Assembly: GCA_021803245.1 (NCBI GenBank)
Contig: JAJZLT010000033.1
Location: forward strand, 1-40,345
Length of the DNA stretch: 40,345 nucleotides
Direction: 5' to 3'
From: Microcaldota archaeon
GTDB lineage: Archaea > Micrarchaeota > Micrarchaeia > Micrarchaeales > CABMGC01
Of this stretch, positions 16,470 through 23,992 are shown piece by piece; position 1 is the first letter of the stretch; every line of letters begins with the position of its first letter. Made by a program: the position numbers and the translations under genes. The notes below the pieces were generated by a model. That model had not been told where the DNA came from, ran no database searches, and worked only from the letters and a program-made list of their open reading frames with translations.

Positions 16470-18044
16470 CTATCTCTCCAGTGCGAAGTGCGGATGCGAA
16501 ACCTTTACCTTAACTATCCTTTTTATGAGCATTTCATTTCCGCTGCCTATAAGCATGGCAGAATTCTCCCTAAGGTGCTTCTCTGCGTCATTTATCGCAC
16601 CAGAGCTTTCAGAATAGAGCGTAAAGATGGCCTCTCCCTTCTTAACATTCTCGCCTAGCTTTCTGTGCAGGATTATGGCAGCGCGCTTATCCAGCGGTGC
16701 GCCGAGTATCCGCGTTGCGGATGCAAGTGCGATATTGTTCATGCTGAGCACAGTCCCATTGCGGTCTGAAAGGATAGTGGCGCTGCGCCTTCCAAGCGGT
16801 ATCTCTTCCGGCCTTATCTTCGGATCGCCTCCCTGCCAGCTTATTATCTCATTCATCTTCTTTTCTGCCAGACCTCTTCTGAGTATGCTCATGGCAAGCT
16901 TCTTCCCCTGGCGCTTGCCTCCCAATTCCAAGATCATGCCAGCTATGCCGGTGGCTTTGTCAATTATGTCGGGCACGTTCTTAATGTTCCTTATCACAGA
17001 GAGTGCCTCGCGTGCCTCGGCGCCGGCTCCTATGGCGTAGCCTATCGGCTGGTCACCTCGCGTTATTGCTCCATGTACATTTATTCCCATGCGCCTGCCC
17101 AGATACATAAAGTCCCGAATGAGCAATTCTGCATCGGAAGGGCTCTTCTCCTTATCTCCAACAGGCACGTCAAGCACCATGTCTGTTGCACCGGCGGCCT
17201 TCTTCTTGGACATTATAGAGGGCAGCAGCAGCGGGTCTATTGAGAGCGGGTATTCGGCTCTTATGAAAATATCATCGGCAGGAGCAAGATGGACTGCGCC
17301 TCCCCAGACAATGCAGCCATTGATTCTGTTCACTATGCGCCTCATTTCATCAACGTTAAGGTTGACAGGCATAAAGGCCTCTGCCCTGTCTGCGGTTCCT
17401 GCAGCAGAGGTTATGGCCCTGGATGACGTTTTAGGTATCGTAAGTCCTGCCGCAGCCACTATGGGCACTGCCAGAAGCGTTGTCTTGTCACCCGGCGTGC
17501 CGCCTATCGAGTGTTTGTCAAATACTTTTTTTTTCTTCAATCCGAGTACCTCCCCGGTATTAACCATTGCCATAGACATATACTCTGCTTCCTCTATGGT
17601 CAGGCTATGCGCGTGCAGCCCGACCAGGAAAGCGGTTATCTCGTCTCTGCTGAGCCTCCTCTCTACCACATCCTTGACGATGCTGTAAAGGCTTTCATAA
17701 GGTAGTCGACGCCCCCTTAGCCTCTCCTTAATCACTGCAAGCGACTTGGGCTGTTCCATCTTCGCAAGCTTAACCTTGGCTCCATTCCTTAGCCTGAGCT
17801 CCCTGCTCAGCTCGCTTGTCAGGCCCATGCGGTTTCTCCCTGTGATGTTGGAGACGTCAACAATGGCTATGCTCTTTCTGCTGCTGCCTTTTGCATAAAT
17901 TTCGACCCTGTCTCCAGGCGCCAGCCCGTATGCTGTTGCGTCATGCCCATTGATAAGCACCACATTTGCGCCTGTATCTATTCCTACATTCCTTATTTCA
18001 AATTCCATCTCAACACTCTCATGCTGCGGCATAATGCCAGTCAT
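16470..18044 (-). CDS. AMP phosphorylase
   Basis: AMP phosphorylase converts AMP and phosphate to adenine and ribose 1,5-bisphosphate, the first step of the archaeal AMP degradation pathway. The 524-residue product is of the archaeal thymidine-phosphorylase-like type, with the extra N-terminal domain of about 90 residues (INGHDATAYGLAPGDRVEIY) absent from bacterial DeoA. The phosphate-binding signature FDKHSIGGTPGDKTT lies at about 175-189, with the TSSRAITSAAGTADRAE loop after it. Its ATG overlaps the RuBisCO stop by 4 nt (ATGA). M5 or M13 could also serve as start. With R15P isomerase and RuBisCO in the same operon the assignment is very firm. Confidence 0.95.
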   Translation of the reverse strand: MTGIMPQHESVEMEFEIRNVGIDTGANVVLINGHDATAYGLAPGDRVEIYAKGSSRKSIAIVDVSNITGRNRMGLTSELSRELRLRNGAKVKLAKMEQPKSLAVIKERLRGRRLPYESLYSIVKDVVERRLSRDEITAFLVGLHAHSLTIEEAEYMSMAMVNTGEVLGLKKKKVFDKHSIGGTPGDKTTLLAVPIVAAAGLTIPKTSSRAITSAAGTADRAEAFMPVNLNVDEMRRIVNRINGCIVWGGAVHLAPADDIFIRAEYPLSIDPLLLPSIMSKKKAAGATDMVLDVPVGDKEKSPSDAELLIRDFMYLGRRMGINVHGAITRGDQPIGYAIGAGAEAREALSVIRNIKNVPDIIDKATGIAGMILELGGKRQGKKLAMSILRRGLAEKKMNEIISWQGGDPKIRPEEIPLGRRSATILSDRNGTVLSMNNIALASATRILGAPLDKRAAIILHRKLGENVKKGEAIFTLYSESSGAINDAEKHLRENSAMLIGSGNEMLIKRIVKVKVSHPHFALER

Positions 18045-19351
18045 ATGGGCCTCTTCCCTCCCCAGTATTCCAGCGCAGCTTTGAGCGCAGGGCTGTGCCT
18101 AGCATATTCGGCAAGACTCTCGTGTTTCATCGCAGCAGATACTGCATCGCGCATTGCTGCGGCGCCGGCGCCCACTCCGTTTGGATGTCCGTCTATACCG
18201 CCGCCTGCCTGTATTGCAATCTCCGGCCCGAGAAGCTTCATCACATACGGCACCAGGCCCGGGTGAAGCCCTCCGGAAGACACCGGAACGACAGGCTTTA
18301 TGGCCTCCCATTTCTCCTTTAACACTCTTGCATGATCGAGGATGTCGCGATTCACGATTTCATCATCTATGTCTAGTACCTCCGTACGCGGAGAGGAAAG
18401 CTTTCCTACAACCGTGCCTATATGTATCTGGTCAACCCCGATAAGTCTTGCAAGCTTCGCTACGAGGAGCATGCTCATGCCGTGGTCGGCATTCCTAGTA
18501 AAAGCGGCATGGAAGGCCCTATGCGCATGGATAGCCAGGCCCAAGTCCTCGCATTCGTCTCTTATCGTCTGTGCAGCAGCCCAGCCTGCTGTTAGGATAT
18601 CCACCATAACATACTCGCCGCCAAGTTCCTTTACGAGCCTTGCCCTTCTTATCATCTCCTTCGTTTCAGCGGTAATGTTCGCAAGGTAGCTTTTTCTTTC
18701 TCCTGTCTCATTTTCGGCGTAGTCCCTATACTTAAACATGAGCTTCATGCGCGCGTCGAACGGATTGAAATCCTGGTTAGTAAGATTTTCATCATCCTTA
18801 AGAAGATCGACTCCTCCAAGCCATGCTTTTCTTGCGGCATCGGCATGCTCCTTCACGGTCATGCCAACTTTCGGCTTAGGCACATGAACAAGTATCGGCC
18901 TGCGTTTCTTCATCTTGAATATTTTTTCATATACGCCGTCAAGCCCAAACCCTGGTCCTCTGAATGAGCTAAGATAAGCTTTCGGCAAGGAGATGTCCTC
19001 AAGTCTCAGCGAGGCCACCGCTTTCATTCCAAATATGTTTCCAGCCACGGAGCTCATGAGCTGAGGGACAGAGCCTTTTTCGAAAAGTTCTATGGGATAA
19101 GCTACCTTCACATAACTGCCTTTGATGGAAAATGCCCTGGCCCGTATCTTTCTGATATGCTCCTTCAAGGTAGTCAGCTCCGCCCACGTACCGTTGCTGC
19201 TCTCGCTAGCAATCCTTCCCATTGCATTCTCCATGGACATGCCTTTTGCAGGATGCACCTTGAAGAGGCATACTAAGTCATTTTGCTTAGGCCTATGGCC
19301 AAGATCTACAAAATCCTTATACGGATCAATATTTGTTTTCAAAACATCCAC
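18041..19351 (-). CDS. rbcL: Ribulose-1,5-bisphosphate carboxylase large chain, archaeal form III type
   Basis: This RuBisCO fixes CO2 on ribulose 1,5-bisphosphate to give two 3-phosphoglycerates. Here it serves AMP salvage rather than a Calvin cycle. All key residues are seen (local number, spinach number): E50 (E60), N105 (N123), K159 (K175), K161 (K177), the carbamylated K185 (K201) in LLKDDEN with D187 and E188, H277 and R278 (H294/R295), H310 (H327), K317 (K334) in HIGTVVGK, and the S358/S359 region (S379). The GGGIDGHPNG phosphate loop is intact. The 436-residue length is typical of form III. It starts at GTG 19349-19351 inside the R15P isomerase gene (13-nt overlap). Precise subtype (III-a, III-b or III-like) needs a tree. 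Confidence 0.96.
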   Translation of the reverse strand: MDVLKTNIDPYKDFVDLGHRPKQNDLVCLFKVHPAKGMSMENAMGRIASESSNGTWAELTTLKEHIRKIRARAFSIKGSYVKVAYPIELFEKGSVPQLMSSVAGNIFGMKAVASLRLEDISLPKAYLSSFRGPGFGLDGVYEKIFKMKKRRPILVHVPKPKVGMTVKEHADAARKAWLGGVDLLKDDENLTNQDFNPFDARMKLMFKYRDYAENETGERKSYLANITAETKEMIRRARLVKELGGEYVMVDILTAGWAAAQTIRDECEDLGLAIHAHRAFHAAFTRNADHGMSMLLVAKLARLIGVDQIHIGTVVGKLSSPRTEVLDIDDEIVNRDILDHARVLKEKWEAIKPVVPVSSGGLHPGLVPYVMKLLGPEIAIQAGGGIDGHPNGVGAGAAAMRDAVSAAMKHESLAEYARHSPALKAALEYWGGKRPI

Positions 19352-20163
19352 CCATAATGCCCGTGAATCTCGCCCATCAGCGAGCCTGAATCTATCACTC
19401 CAAATTCGGTAATGAAGGCGTTTATGTTTTTCGGTTCCACTTCCTCGAAGACCTTATTTACTATATGTATATTTTTCCTATGCACATTCCAGACTTCAGT
19501 TCCAGATCTTGCCTCTATCTTCTCCTGTTTTCCATAGACTGTTTCAGGATCGAACTTCATTACCGATGAGGCTACGTATACCGGTATTCCAAAACTACGC
19601 GCAATCCCTGCAAAGAGGTTGCTCCCTATTTTATTTATCGCCGAGCCTGAGGAGGTTATGGCATCTGCGCCTATGAGCATCAGATCGGCTTCTTTTATTG
19701 CGTGCAAAGCTGCAGAATCAACATACATATTGACTTCTATTCCATGACTTGCAAGAGCAAGTGCAGTAAGCCTTCCCTGGAATGACGGCCTTGTCTCGGT
19801 AAGGTTTACGGTAAAGCGCCTGCCCTTCTTCCTGGAAAGAAGCATTATCGATTCGGCAGTTGAAGAATGGCAATGCGTATACACTGTGCTGCCATTCTGA
19901 ATGAGATTGCTTCCATATCCTGCTATCCTCGCATCCGCTTCACGTATCATCTCTGCCAGAGCACCCGGGTTCCCATATTTTGACAAGTATCGCATTGAAT
20001 TCCTGAGCATTGGCTCCGTAGGCCTCGCATTCATCAGCACCCGCTCGGCTTTTTTCTTATCGGCACATCCTGACCATGCAGCAATCGCCGCTTTGGCGAC
20101 GTTCTCTGCTCCCTGGATTTTCAAGGCTTTTATCATCTTAACTGTCTTGTAAAGATCATCCAT
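19339..20163 (-). CDS. Ribose-1,5-bisphosphate isomerase (eIF2B-like family)
   Basis: R15P isomerase turns ribose 1,5-bisphosphate into ribulose 1,5-bisphosphate, the RuBisCO substrate. The 274-residue protein belongs to the eIF-2B alpha/beta/delta and MtnA-like family. The catalytic Cys lies in YTHCHSST (C98) and the Asp in LIGADAI (D167), matching the Cys and Asp described for the Thermococcus enzyme. It is somewhat shorter at the N-terminus than typical members (about 320). It is the first gene of the overlapping operon R15P isomerase -> RuBisCO -> AMP phosphorylase. A TATA-like TTTTTAAGG on minus (about 20185-20193) lies about 26 bp before the ATG, which suggests a leaderless mRNA. Confidence 0.92.
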   Translation of the reverse strand: MDDLYKTVKMIKALKIQGAENVAKAAIAAWSGCADKKKAERVLMNARPTEPMLRNSMRYLSKYGNPGALAEMIREADARIAGYGSNLIQNGSTVYTHCHSSTAESIMLLSRKKGRRFTVNLTETRPSFQGRLTALALASHGIEVNMYVDSAALHAIKEADLMLIGADAITSSGSAINKIGSNLFAGIARSFGIPVYVASSVMKFDPETVYGKQEKIEARSGTEVWNVHRKNIHIVNKVFEEVEPKNINAFITEFGVIDSGSLMGEIHGHYGWMF

Positions 20164-20226
20164 CAGTACTTATAAAGTAATAGTCCTTAAAAACCTGTTT
20201 GCATGCCACTCCATCTTCAAAGAGCC

Positions 20227-20259
20227 ATGGCATGTGCAATACATATATTAACATGCCAT
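20227..20259. promoter_or_regulatory. apgM promoter: TATA box inside a 9-bp inverted repeat
   Basis: ATGGCATGT (20227-20235) is repeated inverted as ACATGCCAT (20251-20259). The 15-bp spacer contains the TATA box CATATATTA (20242-20250), about 30 bp before the phosphoglycerate mutase ATG. A protein bound here would block TBP. The divergent R15P isomerase start is only about 65 bp away, so both units could be controlled together. Confidence 0.55.
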
Positions 20260-20279
20260 TCAATCTCCTTAATTGTGAG

Positions 20280-21527
20280 ATGATGAAAACACTTCTTGTC
20301 GTACTTGACGGAGCAGGGGACAGAAAGAATGACGATTTGGGCGGCATGACTCCGCTCCAGAGCGCCAAAATGCCTCACCTAAAAAGCATCTCTTCCGGAG
20401 CGGCAAAGGGCATGCTTTATCCGATAAGCGAGGGGATAGCGCCGGAATCGGATGCCGCTGTTTTCTCAATACTTGGCTATGATGTCGATGATTATACGGG
20501 CAGGGGCCCGCTTGAAGCCTACGGGGCCGGCATTGAAGTTGACGGAAGGACACTGGCCCTGAGGTGCAACTTCGCTACAATCGATTCGCAAAGAAATATT
20601 ATCGACAGGCGGGCAGGCAGGATAGAAAGCGAGGATGCAAAAAAGCTTGAAGGATACATAAACAGCATAGAGCTGGGCATTCCGGGCGTGCGGTTCGCTT
20701 TCAGGGCTACAGTAGGCCACCGTGGCGTAGTTGCATTTTATTTTGATGGGGATTCTGCACCATCTTCAAATGTATCAAACGCAGATATAGGGTATGTAAG
20801 GAAAGGTAAGATCTCTGTGGCAACTGAGATAACTAGCACTATGCTGCCGAGGGTCGAACCGCTCGACGGAAGTGCAGAAGCCGCCAGAAGTGCTGAGATA
20901 ATCAATCTCTTTGTCGATAAGGTAATAAGGAAACTCACGGGATGCGAACAGAATATTGCAAGAAGAGCGGAAGGCCTTCCTGAGGCGAACACGTTACTGC
21001 TTAGGGATGCCGGAGTGGGCCTTCCTAAAGTCAAGCCTCTAAAAGAGAAGTTCGGGCAGAGCTTTGCATTTGTGGCAGAGATGCCGGTTGAGATAGGAAT
21101 CTCGAAGCTGCTCGGCATGGAGCCCATAATGCTAAGACAGATAAAGGATAGAAGGGAAAGGTACGCCGAGATGGCTCGTTTGGTATTGGAAAATGAAAGT
21201 TTGTACGATTTTATTTACGTACACATAAAAGGGCCCGATGAGCCGGGGCATGACGGCAACGCGTTGCTCAAGAAAAAGATCTTAGAGGAGATAGACGCAA
21301 ACTTCTTTAGCACTGTTGAGGGAATAGATGCTGATCTCTGCGTCACTGCAGACCATGCAACGCCCTGCTCCCTCAAAGGACATTCTGCAGATCCGGTGCC
21401 GTTGATGATAAGGCAGAAGGGGAGGAAAGCCGATCCGGAATTGCAGTTTGACGAGTCGATAGGAACGGGGGGCAGCATAGGAACGATAAAAGGAATTGAG
21501 CTGCTGAAAATATTACTAAGCAGCTAG
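20280..21527 (+). CDS. apgM: 2,3-bisphosphoglycerate-independent phosphoglycerate mutase, archaeal type
   Basis: Archaeal phosphoglycerate mutase interconverts 3- and 2-phosphoglycerate and belongs to the alkaline-phosphatase superfamily. The 415-residue product starts MMKTLLVVLDGAGDR (metal ligand D10), has the nucleophile Ser region APESDAAVFSILGYD (S57), GRGPLEAYGAGIE, the late metal ligands in HIKGPDEPGHDGN, and VTADHATPCSLKGHS near the C-terminus. The frame is open from 20199, but the TATA box and family length favour ATG 20280 (or 20283). It is divergent from the AMP pathway operon and takes that pathway's product onward to glycolysis. A T-rich tract follows. Confidence 0.94.
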   Translation: MMKTLLVVLDGAGDRKNDDLGGMTPLQSAKMPHLKSISSGAAKGMLYPISEGIAPESDAAVFSILGYDVDDYTGRGPLEAYGAGIEVDGRTLALRCNFATIDSQRNIIDRRAGRIESEDAKKLEGYINSIELGIPGVRFAFRATVGHRGVVAFYFDGDSAPSSNVSNADIGYVRKGKISVATEITSTMLPRVEPLDGSAEAARSAEIINLFVDKVIRKLTGCEQNIARRAEGLPEANTLLLRDAGVGLPKVKPLKEKFGQSFAFVAEMPVEIGISKLLGMEPIMLRQIKDRRERYAEMARLVLENESLYDFIYVHIKGPDEPGHDGNALLKKKILEEIDANFFSTVEGIDADLCVTADHATPCSLKGHSADPVPLMIRQKGRKADPELQFDESIGTGGSIGTIKGIELLKILLSS

Positions 21528-21551
21528 ACCCGGACTTCTGTGAAATATTCA

Positions 21552-21575
21552 CTTTTATTTAATTTCTTTTTTTTT
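21552..21575 (+). terminator. T-rich terminator after apgM
   Basis: Starting 24 nt after the apgM stop, the plus strand reads CTTTTATTTAATTTC and then nine T, typical of archaeal intrinsic termination. It overlaps the Lys-rich end of the convergent small membrane protein gene. Confidence 0.5.
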
Positions 21576-21953
21576 ATAAGCTTCCTCAAAATCTATTTCT
21601 TTCTTCGGGAGCATGTACGCTATAAATATGAGTACTGCGCTGGCCAGAATTGCCCATACGGGGCTCAGTTCCAGAAGCAGGAAGCCCGCGACAAGCATCA
21701 ACAGCACCATGTCAGTTATCGCACCGAAGCTTACCGAATCAACAAGCTTATCGTAGAATATCTCCTCCTGGTAATTGTCGATGCCAACTGCCATCCGGAA
21801 GGACTCGAGGAGCGCATAGACCAGATCAAGAAATGCCAGAAGTGCAAGGATAATCCATGCTGCAATGATGGCCCTGCCGCTAAGCAAACGCAGCAGTCCA
21901 AGCGAGGCTGTAACTCCAAAAAGTGTCAGAAAAGCTATCCTTCTCCAGGTCAT
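21555..21953 (-). CDS. Small membrane protein, unknown
   Basis: A 132-residue protein with four predicted transmembrane helices (about 5-22, 28-50, 76-93 and 95-115) and a charged cytosolic tail (PKKEIDFEEAYKKKEIK). Between helices 2 and 3 is a polar loop NYQEEIFYDKLVDSVSFGAITD. It is monocistronic and convergent with apgM. A GAGGA ribosome-binding site precedes ATG 21951-21953, and TTTATAG-like boxes stand about 45-70 bp upstream. No family recognised. Confidence 0.75.
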   Translation of the reverse strand: MTWRRIAFLTLFGVTASLGLLRLLSGRAIIAAWIILALLAFLDLVYALLESFRMAVGIDNYQEEIFYDKLVDSVSFGAITDMVLLMLVAGFLLLELSPVWAILASAVLIFIAYMLPKKEIDFEEAYKKKEIK

Positions 21954-22177
21954 CAGAATATCCTCTGCATTAAAGATACAAAATAAGCTTGAATATCTAT
22001 AAACACTCCATGCCTATAAATGTTTTCATTGTACACGGCCCGGATGCAAAATGTCAGTGCGCAGTTTCGCAGACTGCCACGGGAATACCGCTCCAGCTGG
22101 CACCGCCATTGGGCGCTGCCTGCAAATTCAGATGCGCCTCTGTTCGTTACCTATTGCATGCTTCCCAGTACTGGGAG

Positions 22178-22248
22178 AGCCAGGGAAGGGAGTCGAACCC
22201 CTCTATCCCGCTCTGCAGGCGGGCGCATAGCCGATCTGCCATCCTGGC
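22178..22248 (-). tRNA. tRNA-Cys (GCA)
   Basis: Minus-strand cloverleaf of 71 nt: acceptor GCCAGGA/CCCTGGC (last pair A-C mismatched), discriminator T (the U73 expected for tRNA-Cys), D-arm GCAG/ATGC with three good pairs, anticodon arm CCCGC-CTGCAGA-GCGGG giving anticodon GCA, and T-arm AGGGG-TTCGACT-CCCTT. No intron, and CCA is not encoded. A TTAAATG box on minus about 25-30 bp upstream may be its TATA element. The 21954-22177 stretch downstream holds no gene. Confidence 0.93.
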
Positions 22249-22293
22249 GCAGTGCTTCTCTCAGTATGGTTGCATTTAACCTTATCTCTTAGC

Positions 22294-22308
22294 AAATAAA
22301 TATAAATG
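22294..22308 (+). promoter_or_regulatory. TATA box of the CBS/pilin operon
   Basis: AAATAAATATAAATG lies about 45 bp before ATG 22348. Transcription would start near 22327, leaving a short leader with TTGGGG before the start codon. It also abuts the tRNA-Cys promoter in the other direction. Confidence 0.5.
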
Positions 22309-22347
22309 CATAAACCCTTCTAGCTATTAGAATTTGGGGTTATACCT

Positions 22348-23487
22348 ATGAAACTAGCTTTCCAGCCAATACCAAAGGAGTTTGTCTCAGGCACAGAATT
22401 TTTCGACTCAAAATCACCTCTTACAAAGGCGATTGAGAAAGTAAGCAAGTATGGTGCAGTCGTGGTGCTAAACGGGAAGGATTATTTCGGGATAGTTGAT
22501 GAGAGATCGATACAGGCAAAAAAGAACCTCGACATCGGAAAGCGGGAATCCATTTCGAAATTTGCGAAGAAGGCTCCTGTGCTCGACAGCTCAACCTCTA
22601 TAGACAAGGCGATAATAGATTTCTATGAGTCAGGTTCAAAGGCGTTAGCGTATCGCGAGGAAGGCAAGATAAAAGGCATAGTCCACAGGAATTCGCTGCT
22701 CAAGGCCATGCTTTCACTGCATCTCATCTCGGATTACAAGGTGCAGGAGATAATGTCGACTCCGATACTTGCCATAAATGAAGATGCGAACCTGAGCCAG
22801 GCGAAAGCTGCCATGGACAAGAATAGGGTTAAGCGTTTGATCGTAATGTCAAAGAAGGGTGCAAGCGGCATCCTGACGTATAAAGATATAATGAAGTATC
22901 TAATGCAGTCCCGCCGGAGGGTTATCACGCCCAGATCTTCTGTTCAGCCGAATATCAGTGTTGGAGAAGCTTCTAACAGGAATATCTATACAATAAGCAA
23001 GGATGCCAGCATAGACGATGCGATAAGGAGTTTTGTGGAGAACAAAGTTTCTTCGCTAATGGTGGTTGGAGATAGCAAGCCCATAGGTGTGGTTACCGTT
23101 AAGGATGTTTTCGAGGTCATTGCAAAAGAATCCTCAAGCAGGGAGAATAGAATAACCCTTTCTGGACTTGACAGCTATACCAAGGAGTACGAGGAAGATA
23201 TAAAGGAGAACCTTAGTGCGCTGATGGAGAAGCTAAACAGGTTCCATAAGATACAAACCACAGGCGTTTCAGCCAATGTAAAAAGGCTTAAAGACAAGAA
23301 CTACGAGGTAAAACTGCGGATCTTCCTTACCGAAAGAGGCGCAGTTTCGATATCTACTGCAGGCTACTCAATGGAAAGGGTTTTAAACGATGCCATAAAT
23401 AAAGCATACGGCATCATAAGGAACAGAAAAGAGATAATATACATGTCACATAAGCGTGAAAATGTGCCTGAAGAAGATGCAGAGTGA
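22348..23487 (+). CDS. Four-CBS-domain protein with C-terminal S30AE/HPF-like domain
   Basis: A 379-residue cytosolic protein. Residues about 10-262 contain four CBS motifs in two Bateman pairs: for example KAIEKVSKYGAVVVL..YFGIVDE, VQEIMSTPILAINEDANL..GILTYKDIMKYL and IYTISKDASIDDAIRSF..IGVVTVKDVFEVI. These usually bind adenosine nucleotides such as AMP/ATP. Residues about 268-379 resemble the ribosome hibernation factor fold: ITLSGLD, an amphipathic helix, TTGVSANVKRL, YEVKLRIFLTERGAVSISTAGYS and VLNDAINKAYGIIRNR, like the beta-alpha-beta-beta-beta-alpha of S30AE. An energy-sensing ribosome-binding protein is a sensible inference, and CBS proteins are reported as archaeal hibernation factors. 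It is just upstream of the pilin genes on the same strand. Confidence 0.8.
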   Translation: MKLAFQPIPKEFVSGTEFFDSKSPLTKAIEKVSKYGAVVVLNGKDYFGIVDERSIQAKKNLDIGKRESISKFAKKAPVLDSSTSIDKAIIDFYESGSKALAYREEGKIKGIVHRNSLLKAMLSLHLISDYKVQEIMSTPILAINEDANLSQAKAAMDKNRVKRLIVMSKKGASGILTYKDIMKYLMQSRRRVITPRSSVQPNISVGEASNRNIYTISKDASIDDAIRSFVENKVSSLMVVGDSKPIGVVTVKDVFEVIAKESSSRENRITLSGLDSYTKEYEEDIKENLSALMEKLNRFHKIQTTGVSANVKRLKDKNYEVKLRIFLTERGAVSISTAGYSMERVLNDAINKAYGIIRNRKEIIYMSHKRENVPEEDAE

Positions 23488-23497
23488 GTTATGGATG

Positions 23498-23971
23498 TAC
23501 GCTAAAAACAGCAACCGCAGGCTTCAGTCAAGTTTTGAATTGCTTATAACCATGTCTTTTGGCTTGGCAATACTTTTACCGCTTGTCATAATAGCGTTCA
23601 TACAGCTTTCGAATACCAATTCATCCCTTTCATCAATAGAGGCTCAGCAAGCAGCCAACAAATTATCTACAATAGCCACTGTAATAGGCGGAGAGGGCTA
23701 TCCTGCGAAGGAGCTTGTGCAGATAGAAGTGCCCCAGGGTGTGGCCGGCATAGAAATAGGTACTGCAGCAGATGGCATCGGGCATGAGATTATCTTCCTC
23801 GTAAGATCTCCTGTGGGGCTTAGCTATGTAACATCTTACACGCCACTGAATGTCAGCGGCAATCTGGGCGGCCTCTCCGCAGCAGGAACTTATCTCGTCA
23901 ATGTGACTTACCAGCAGAACTGCCCTTCAGACCTCAGCATACCGTGCGTATATATGCTGCCTGAGGTGTAA
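23498..23971 (+). CDS. Pilin-like protein with class III signal peptide
   Basis: A 157-residue protein starting MYAKNSNRRLQSSFELLI, followed by a long hydrophobic helix (TMSFGLAILLPLVIIAFIQL) and an extracellular domain. The LQSSFEL core matches archaeal type IV prepilin (class III) signals, with Glu at position 5 after a cleavage before Q. The exported part has NVSG/NVTY sequons and two Cys (NCPSDLSIPC) near the C-terminus, possibly disulfide-bonded. ATG 23480 would also be in frame and overlap the CBS gene; ATG 23498 gives the shorter leader and has AGTGAG about nine bases before it. It is likely a minor pilin. Confidence 0.75.
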   Translation, partial: YAKNSNRRLQSSFELLITMSFGLAILLPLVIIAFIQLSNTNSSLSSIEAQQAANKLSTIATVIGGEGYPAKELVQIEVPQGVAGIEIGTAADGIGHEIIFLVRSPVGLSYVTSYTPLNVSGNLGGLSAAGTYLVNVTYQQNCPSDLSIPCVYMLPEV

Positions 23972-23992
23972 TGCGCTGAAACAAGTGTTTGA

